NCBI GenBank assembly: GCA_037893245.1
Contig: JBAIAA010000519.1
Coordinates: forward strand, 434,001-498,000
Direction of reading: 5' to 3'
Source of the DNA: Crossaster papposus
Lineage: Eukaryota; Echinodermata; Asteroidea; Velatida; Solasteridae
Length of the DNA: 64,000 nt
Under the pieces are notes generated by a model that saw only the letters and a program-made list of their open reading frames with translations, made no database searches and was not told the DNA's origin. The position numbers and the translations under genes are program-made. Shown piece after piece: positions 56,341 through 64,000 of this stretch; position 1 is the first letter of the stretch, and the number at the start of each line of letters is the position of its first letter.

Positions 56341-59120
56341 GGGCCATGAAATATTGAGATTAATTTCTGTTTGCATGCCTAAAAACAGAGGCAGGGCCAT
56401 GAATATTGTGATTAAAATATATGTTTGCTTGCCTGAAAACAGAGGCAGGGCCCGAAGTATTGAGTTTGTCTTGATTATTGTGATTGTTTTCCTGTTCGCA
56501 TGCCAGAATACAGAGGTGGGTCCTTGATTATTGAGATTAGTCTTTTACTAAAAACGAAATTGTGGTTCAAATAAGGAAACCAAAAAATAATAAAGCTGCC
56601 GATGTTGATTTAATTATTAATGAATTTCTTAAACATTGTCCTGAGCCAATGATCACACTTATTGTATCTCTGTTTAACTTGATATTACATACTGGTTTAA
56701 TCCCAACAGGTTGGTGTATTGGTATGATCAGACCGATATATAAGAAAAATGATTCGCTTGGTGACGCTGATAATTATAGAGGAATCACACTGTTGAGCTG
56801 TTTGGATAAATTATTATCAGAGAGGCAGGACCATGAATATTGAGATTAAAATGTATGTTTGCTTGCCTGAAATCAGAGGCAGGGCCCGGAGTAGTGAGTT
56901 TGTTTTCCTGTTTGTTTGCCCGAAAACAGAGGTGGGGCCTTGAATATTGACATTGTATTCCTGTTCGCATTTCAGAAAACAGAGGTATACGGGCCTTGAA
57001 TTTTGTGATTGTATTCCTGTTTGCTTGCTTGATATCAGAGGTGGGCCTTGATTATTGCGATTGTATTCCTGTTTGCATATCAGATTACAGAGGCGGGCCC
57101 TCGAATATTGACTTTGTTTTCCTGTTTGTATATCCAGCAAACAGAGGTGGGGCTTTGATTATTGTGTTTGTATTCCTGTTTTGCATTTCAGATAACAGAG
57201 GTGGGGCCTTGATTATTGAGATTGTATTCCTGTTTGCATATCAGAAATCAGAGGTGGCCCCTTGAATATTAATATTGTATCCCTGTTTGCATTTCAGAAA
57301 ACAGAGGTGGGCCCTCGAATAATGAGTTTGTATTCCTGTTTGCATTTCAGAAAACAGAGGTGGGCCCTTGGATTTTTAGTTTGTATTCCTGTTTGCATTT
57401 CAGAAAACAGAGGTGGGCCCTTGAATATTGAGATTGTATTCCTATTTGCATATCAGACAACAGAGGTGGGCCCTCGAATTTTGAGTTTGTATTCCTGTTT
57501 GCATATCAGACAACAGAGCTGGGCCCTCGAATAATGAGTTTGTATTCCTGTTTGCATTTCAGAAAACAGAGGTGGGCCCTTGGATATTGAGTTTGTATTC
57601 CTGTTTGCATTTCAGAAAACAGAGGTGGGCCCTTGAATATTGAGATTGTATTCCTATTTGCATATCAGACAACAGAGGTGGGCCCTCGAATTTTGAGTTT
57701 GTATTCCTGTTTGCATATCAGACAACAGAGCTGGGCCCTCGAATATTGAGTTTGTATTCCTGTTTGCATTTCAGAAAACAGAGGTGGGTCCTTGGATATT
57801 GAGTTTGTATTCCTGTTTGCATATCAGACAACAGAGGTTGGGCCTTGAATATTGAGATTGTATTCCTTTTTGCATTTCAGAAAACAGAGGTGGGCCCTCG
57901 AATATTGAGTTTGTATTCCTGTTAGCATATCAGACAACAGAGGTTGGGCCTTGAATATTGAGATTGTATTCCTGTTTGCATATCAGACAACAGAGCTGGG
58001 CCCTCGAATATTGAGTTTGTATTCCTGTTTGCATTTCAGAAAAAAAGAGGTGGGCCCTCGAATATTGAGTTTGTATTCCTGTTTGCATTTCAGAAAACAG
58101 AGGTGGGCCCTCAAATATTGAGTTTGTATTCCTGTACGTTTGCATTTCAGAAAACAGAGGTGGGCCCTTGAATATTGAGATTGTATTCCTGTTTGCATAT
58201 CAGACAACAGAGATGGGCCCTCGAATATTGAGATTGTATTCCTGTTTGCATATCAGACAACAGAGGTGGGCCCTCGAATATTGAGTTTGTATTCCTGTTT
58301 GCATTTCAGAAAACAGAGGTGGGCCCTCGAATATTGAGTTTGTATTCCTGTTTGCATATCAGACAACAGAGGTTGGGCCTTGAATATTGAGATTGTATTC
58401 CTGTTTGCATATCAGAAAACAGAGGTTGGGCCTTGAATATTGAGATTGTATTCCTGTTTGCATATCAGACAACAGAGGTGGGCCCTCGAATATTGAGTAT
58501 GTATTCCTGTTTGCATTTCAGAAAACAGAGGTGGGCCCTTGAATATTGAGATTGTATTCCTGTTTGCATTTCAGAAAACAGAGGTGGACCCTTGAATTTT
58601 GAGATTGTATTCCTGTTTGCATGCCAGAAAACAGAGGCGGGCCCTTGAATGTTGAGATTGTATTCCTGTTTGCATGCCAGAAAGCAGAGGTGGGGCTTTG
58701 AATATTGAGTTTGTTTTCCTGTTTGCATGCCCGTTAACAAACGTGGGGCCTCGAATATTAGTGTGTATTCCTGTTTGCATGCCTGGATATAGAGACAGGG
58801 CCATAAATATTGAGATTGTATTCCTGTTTGCATGCCTGAAAACAGAGGCAGGGCCATACATTTTGAGATTATTTTCCTGTTTGCATGCCAGTGAACAGAG
58901 GTTGGGCCATGATTATTGGGACTGGATTCCTATTTGCTTGCCTGATAACAGAGGCGAGGCCATGAATATTGAGATTAATTCCTGTTTGCATGCCTGAAAC
59001 AACAGGCAGACATTGATATTGAGTTCCTGTCTGTACGCCTAAAAACAGAGGCAGGGCCATGATTATTGAGAGTTATTTCCTGTTTGCATGCCGCTAAACA
59101 GAGGAGGGGCCATGTAAATT
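56341..59120. repeat. 53-bp minisatellite, about 40 or more diverged units
   Basis: The consensus unit reads GTTTGTATTCCTGTTTGCAT then TTCAGAAAACAGAGGTGGGC then CCTCGAATATTGA. Units diverge more toward both ends. The array begins where the LINE reverse transcriptase breaks off, and a second RT fragment interrupts it at 56547-56822. Open frames across it on both strands are a by-product of the 53-bp period. Confidence 0.93.
56547..56822 (+). pseudogene. Second reverse-transcriptase fragment of the same LINE
   Basis: This segment repeats the reverse-transcriptase start seen at 56073-56335, with better frame: NNKAADVDLIINEFLKHC, GWCIGMIRPIYKKNDS and DNYRGITLLSCLDKLL. It breaks into minisatellite sequence at the same residue as the first copy, so the RT fragment and the repeat that follows were duplicated together. 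Confidence 0.75.
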
Positions 59121-59719
59121 GAAAATGAAGTCCTGCTCGTTTCAGTGAGAGTTTAGGCAATTTATAATAAAGTTGTGCAAATGTGGAACTGTTGAACTTT
59201 GTTAATTTAAGTGTGTCCGTGCCTTTGGGGGTTGCACCCTGAAATATTGATTTTCAAATCGAATTGATAATTTTCTAACATTGCGTTTGTTTTGAGGTCT
59301 TGAATGAGACATCGCACGAAAGAATACAGGGCAAAGGACATTAACCTTTTGATAGATTGATAATGTAATTGCTTAACATGCAGGTGCGCGCCAGTTCAGC
59401 TTATAAAACGTAGCGCCAGTTGCAAAGTTAAATTTTCGTCTGTTTAGACCGTGTAACCTATAACGGACGTGGCGTTGTCTTCCAACGCCAACGCGCGTTG
59501 AGCCTGCAGTCAAATTGATATTGAGCTTTGTGTTTATAAATGCTGGACAAAACGGTTCAATGTATAGACGTCAGGGAATTATCTGTTTTCCGGTCTAGTT
59601 AGCTTGCACCCATTTACCAATGGCCAACCGTATTGGAATTTTATTTTTGGCGATTGCCTGCCGGAAATCGTTGGAAATTAATACAAAAAATCACTTTTCT
59701 TCAAAGCCACAACATACCA

Positions 59720-60240
59720 AGTGCCGTGTATATTGAGATTACATTCCTGTCTGCATGCTTGAAATCCAAGGTATAGGGTCACGGATATTAATTAAATAGG
59801 TTGAATTTGTGTTTGCATGCCCGAAAACAGGGGCAGAGCCGTGAATATTGAGAATAATTTCCTGTTTGCTTGCCGGAAATGAAAGCAACGCCCGTGATTA
59901 TTACGATTGAATTCGTTTCTGCATAGTACGCAAAAATTGATGAAGGCCACGAATATTTAGATTTATTTTCTGTTTTCACGCCTCAAGACATAAGGGTTGT
60001 AGATATTGAGATTTAATTATATTTCGCATGCCTGAAAGTGCAATGAAAGGTCATGAATTTCAGGATCAAATTCGCATTGGTGGGCCCCAAGACCGACGAA
60101 GATCCTTCATAATCGAGCCGGAAATCTTGCTTGCATCGCGCAAGCTTGGCGGCTTGTTTATGGACATGAAATTGCTTATTTTGTCAAATCCTTAGACTGA
60201 ACAAAACATGAATATTGAGGTTGAATTCCAGTTTTGTGGG
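59720..60240. repeat. Outlying, strongly diverged units of the 53-bp minisatellite
   Basis: Scattered motifs such as TATTGAGATTACATTCCTGT, GCATGCCCGAAAACAGGGGC and AATATTGAGGTTGAATTCC keep roughly the 53-60 bp spacing, suggesting an old edge of the array. Confidence 0.65.
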
Positions 60241-61634
60241 TGGTGGGCAGATATAAAATAAAAACAAAACAAAAAAACCCAGAAACTTTGCCTCGGCCGC
60301 ATTAGGTTATTTTTGCGCCGATTCGCCCCCCCCCCCCCCCCCTCCCTTTAAAGACACGTGCAAATAACCACTCAGCTTATTTTATCCCATGCAATTGCAG
60401 GTTAAATCGGCACTGGACGTCCACAAGCATAGGCGCCTGGAGCTCCTCGAGGCTTGCACTGAGACAGGCTGCGGCAGAAACGTGCTTATGTTATGTCATT
60501 GCTCAGAAAATATGTAGAGGAATTTGTTGTTTCCATGGTCGCCAATCCTGGCGAAAACTGCGTGTCAACGGGTTAGCAACTGTCCACAAACCCATTAGTT
60601 CAGCCGTGCTGCAAAACTGCTTGTTCCCAACGTATAGAGGAATCTAATCAAACAGACGATGGAGCGCGCACGCACGGACATCGTGGGGGGCCAGTAACCC
60701 TGTATTTCTATAGGATTAGCATCACATGGCCTTCCTGAGAATGAAACAACTTTTTTCTTTATATTTGTATCTGTTAGTGTGTGTGAGGATGCCTGAGTGT
60801 GGTAATAACAATAATATCAACAAAATAAATAATAACAAAGTTATTAGGGTAGGCATTGACCCACGGAGGGAAATATGAGGAAATAAGGCGCATTGTGCAT
60901 GCAATCCGGCGACGAGAAAAGTCCCACACGCAGCAGTTTTTTGTTCTGCGCATATTTGCGGCTGTGTAAAGCTCATCTGCAAAATCAATTTATCAACTAA
61001 ATAAACAGCTTTTAAGGTACGGGGAGGTCTCTTAGGTTTATTCAGAACGCATTCCCCAGTTCCACGCTATTTTGCTTCCCGTGTTCGTTAGTCGTCTGCA
61101 AGTCTATCGAGATGTTCCCGAAAGCGAGGTTGGAGTCTAAGCGAGGTGTGACGACACGAGACCCCAGTAATATGCCCGTCATCGACGCTCGTTGGCAACG
61201 TGATGCAGGGAATATGTGCTTGTAGGCCTATATTTTAGATATCTCAAAGGTCGTAATTGCGCCGGATGGTTCGAACTGTCGCTCATTAGGTAGTATCCCT
61301 CGCCCTAGTAACTACCAGCTTTTGTGACCTCGACATGTAGGTCTATCCGCCCTCTCGCCACTCGCGGTATCAAACTGCATCGTGCAACTCCCAAATATCG
61401 GATTTTTTATCCCGGGAGCTGGTCCTGCAGAATCGAAATTTGCACTCCATAGCTCCCGCTTCGGCCTATCCAGTTTGCATTCGACAGTCCGAATGGCTAC
61501 CGTCGTCGAGGGGCGACATACAATAGGTTGGTTTTCTGTGCACGTTTTTCCACCGCGTCGGTCGAAACATACGTTAGTTTTTACGGCAAAGCGCCATCAG
61601 ATGGGCCCGGAGTTCTCTGCTTTGCTGAATGAAA
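60241..61634. other. Stretch without a recognised gene
   Basis: Contains a plus-strand segment after a TTGCAG at 60402 reading VKSALDVHKHRRLELLEACT in an open frame to a TAG near 60517. This could be a last exon, but no partner exon was found. Confidence 0.3.
60326..60342. repeat. Poly-C tract
   Basis: Seventeen C in a row. Confidence 0.95.
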
Positions 61635-61786
61635 GTTGACGTTCGGTACGCGTGACGTTCGGTGCGCGTGACGTTCGGTACGCGTGACGTTCGGTACGCG
61701 TGACGTTCGGTACGCGTGACGTTCGGTACGCGTGACGTTCGGTACGCGTGACGTTCGGTACGCGTGACTTCGGTACGTGTGACGTG
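61635..61786. repeat. 16-bp tandem repeat
   Basis: About nine units of GTGACGTTCGGTACGC with occasional changes. Confidence 0.92.
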
Positions 61787-61800
61787 CCAAGGGTAACGGG

Positions 61801-61866
61801 GTTCGGGTGAGGTTCGGGTGAGGTTCGGGTGAGGTTCGGGTGAGGTATGGGTGAGGTATGGGTGAT
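61801..61866. repeat. 11-bp tandem repeat
   Basis: Six units of 11 bp, four GTTCGGGTGAG and then two GTATGGGTGAG variants. Confidence 0.92.
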
Positions 61867-61925
61867 ATTGGGGCGAGATATTGCGAGAATGAAAGAGGCT
61901 TCGTATAGGCTTGGTTCGTAGCGAA

Positions 61926-62052
61926 GAATCTATCCCATATCTAAACCTAGTATCGATTCTGGAGCCCGAACAAAGCAGCAGTGCAATTAGGTTACTATTT
62001 GCACTGCGGCGCGTGAAGGCGCAAGATAAGAGACTGTCAGTGTTAAGTCTGG
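61926..62052. repeat. Unique segment that is the empty version of the 20-bp satellite site
   Basis: Its left part (to TTACTAT) recurs at 62231-62302 joined to a 20-bp array. Its right part (from TTTGCACTGCGGCGCG) recurs at 51879-51932 joined to the end of the larger array. Confidence 0.85.
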
Positions 62053-62304
62053 TCGAGGAGTGGATGAACGACAAGGTAAAGCAGGTCGGTACAAGTTATA
62101 CATTATGTGTACTTCTTTATCTGTGCCCAGGTTCTAATGGACAGCAGCTGTTACAAATTTTTTTTTTTTCTTCTCCTTTACCATCCACCTTCCAGACGTT
62201 TGTCTGTTCGGACTCTGGTTTCTATGCTCGAATCTATCCCATATCTAAACCTAGTATCGATTCTGGAGCCCGAACAAAGCAGCAGTGCAATTAGGTTACT
62301 ATGC

Positions 62305-62518
62305 GACCACCGCGCATATTATGCGACCACCGCGCATATTATGCGACCACCGCGCATATTATGCGACCACCGCGCATATTATGCGACCACCGCGCATATT
62401 ATGCGACCACCGCGCATATTATGCGACCACCGCGCATATTATGCGACCACCGCGCATATTATGCGACCACCGCGCATATTATGCGACCACCGCGCATATT
62501 ATGCGACCACCGCGCACC
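62305..62518. repeat. 20-bp satellite array (10 units)
   Basis: Ten copies of the same 20-bp unit as at 50461-51878, plus a partial. The left flank (62231-62302) is a copy of unique sequence at 61927-61998; the right flank is unrelated. Confidence 0.97.
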
Positions 62519-63253
62519 ACATTTCTGCGGCCTAATCAGTAATCCACATTGCAACACTTGCACATCCACACAATTCGAAAAAAAATTAGTCCCATGGTCA
62601 ATTTGACCTCTCTTTGCAAATTACTCGCAACTCTGTCAAAAATCAGATTTGGACGTGCATTTTTTTTTAGTTTATTTTTGTTTTTACTATACTATACATG
62701 TAGTTTGTAAATTGTTTCGCTTAATAGTCGCCAATGCACATACAAAACAGTTTTTTGGTAAGATATCCTAAACTATGCAATAACTCACGGTCAAACGTTA
62801 ATAATTTGTCGAAATTGTCGAAGTATACGATGTTTCAGCGCCGCATTTTCGCGACTTCTGCAACAGTCACGGGTGCTCACAAAATAAACATTTGTTCTGG
62901 ATTGAAATTGCTCTAGGGCAGGAGAACGGACTGTGAAGATAAGGGGTAAATAAAGAACAGTACTATCTTCAATCTTGTCCCTAATATAGTGTGGTAATGA
63001 TTTGAAATGGTATCAATGTCATTAAGTAAACAAATAATTGTTTGCGAAGTAGGAGTGTGTTGTGCAGGGGACAACATCAATGTACAAGGGTTATTTGCCC
63101 ATGATTAGGTCTACCATAAATTTCGCAAACACTAGTATTACCATTTGTCTTGATCTTTGTAGTCGACGTCTCATTAAAACCTACGTTGTTATTGCAACTA
63201 ATTAAAGATATATAATTTATTTAAACAAACTCTAAACATTTTCAGAAAGTGTA

Positions 63254-63866
63254 AAGGTAGGATACACCATTTGCAGATATTGAAAATGTTTACTACCGGT
63301 ACCGAATTATTAAGAATTATCTTACTTATTTGACAGTAAATAATAATTGTAAGAATCCAGCAAAATTATTGCGCTAGATATCCTGTAATTGTTTTAAAAA
63401 ATTGAATACAAAAATAAATTACGATCACCAGTTGGCAAGCCTGACACTGGTTGAAAACGAACGTTGCTTTTATTAGCATCCACGACTGTAAAACTTCGAA
63501 CAGGTCAGTTAAACGATATTTACTATAAAATACAACCTCCAAATCCACCCATTTCGTCACCGTCACCACGAAGTAACACTAATGTTACGTGATACGCGCG
63601 ACCCCTTTCTGGCGTTTTCACGAAGTAACACAAAGCCCATAGCTAATACACACAGATAGCGTCACTTCGTGAAAACTCACAAATCAGATACGCCGTTTAC
63701 GAGTTTTCACGAAGTGACGCTATCCCTGTGTATTAGCTATTGACTTTGCGCCAGAAAGGGGGTCGCGATTCAGCCAGGACAATTAGATAGTGTTACTTCG
63801 TGGGGACGGTGACGATTTGTGATCATTTAACTTAAGCAATTACCAATGGTGTATCCTACCTATAAT
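63254..63866 (+). mobile_element. Family B MITE interrupted by a second MITE
   Basis: Both termini are present (AAAGGTAGGATACACC near 63254 and GGTGTATCCTACCT near 63862). The element is split at ATTT by a 260-bp palindromic element. Confidence 0.85.
63555..63814. mobile_element. Palindromic foldback MITE nested in a family B copy
   Basis: The element begins CGTCACCGTCACCACGAAG and ends with the near-perfect reverse complement. ATTT duplicated at 63551-63554 and 63815-63818 is a probable target-site duplication. The whole 260 bp folds back on itself, with a second internal pair GTCACTTCGTGAAAACTC / GAGTTTTCACGAAGTGAC. Confidence 0.85.
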
Positions 63867-63883
63867 TAGGCCATCAGCCTTGA

Positions 63884-63909
63884 GGGGGGGGGGGGGGGGG
63901 GGGCGGGGG
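63884..63909. repeat. Poly-G tract
   Basis: Twenty G, one C, then six G, just beyond the right end of a family B MITE. Confidence 0.95.
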
Positions 63910-64000
63910 GGTTATGAATTGAGGGGAATAATGCTCAGTGGTGGCAGCAATTGTGTTATCACCAATTTTATGTCAAGAACAATAGCAAAAAACAGGCTGC

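Noticed and set aside
56996..58861. Several frames of 70-130 codons on both strands
   Set aside because: They follow the 53-bp minisatellite and have no independent coding evidence.
28925..62515. Regular repeats resembling a CRISPR array
   Set aside because: The units are direct tandem repeats without unique spacers, in a eukaryotic genome.

Overview
This is a metazoan nuclear window of about 64 kb. Genes are split by many short GT-AG introns, there are no operons, and interspersed repeats are abundant: tRNA-headed SINEs, non-LTR (LINE) fragments, many short inverted-repeat DNA transposons (MITEs), minisatellites, and one vertebrate-type TTAGGG remnant. Together this suggests an invertebrate such as an echinoderm, hemichordate, amphioxus or mollusc. 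I cannot fix the phylum from the sequence alone.

Genes. (1) The minus strand at 10711-28040 carries a complete 14-exon gene for the intraflagellar-transport subunit IFT54 (TRAF3IP1). All splice phases join and give a 593-residue protein. (2) The plus strand from 33209 or 33434 to 41307 carries a complete hnRNP A/B-type RNA-binding protein. It has two RRMs, a Gly-rich region, an M9-like PY-NLS, a strikingly methionine-rich tail and the C-terminus RRF. (3) The minus strand at 3853-4684 holds the first two exons of an unrecognised secreted protein, with a TATA box. (4) Plus-strand exons at 45455-45543 and 46599-46687 join in phase and belong to an unrecognised gene. A possible third exon (47209-47409) runs into a MITE and ends at a stop codon overlapping AATAAA.

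Layout. 1-9.6 kb: secreted-protein start, nested inverted repeats and otherwise featureless AT-rich DNA. 9.6-28.2 kb: IFT54, with introns full of MITEs, two SINEs and a 76-bp tandem array. 28.5-32.1 kb: a long palindrome, 17-bp and 13-bp satellite arrays set in MITEs, a SINE, and a hAT-like element with an 8-bp target-site duplication. 33.2-41.3 kb: hnRNP. 45-48 kb: orphan exons and MITEs. 49.1-51.9 kb: an inverted second copy of the 29-31.5 kb satellite/MITE/SINE block, whose outer array has expanded into 70 identical 20-bp units. 54.9-60.2 kb: a decayed LINE and a large 53-bp minisatellite. 61.6-62.5 kb: further arrays, plus an apparent empty site of the 20-bp satellite.

The most unusual feature is the relation between a MITE family (here family B) and the satellites. 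A single 13-bp satellite unit sits inside one copy of the MITE, while sister copies are replaced there by 30-39 tandem units. The arrays lie on two inverted arms about 18 kb apart that bracket the hnRNP gene. The two conserved genes have separate roles: cilium assembly (IFT54) and nuclear RNA processing (hnRNP).
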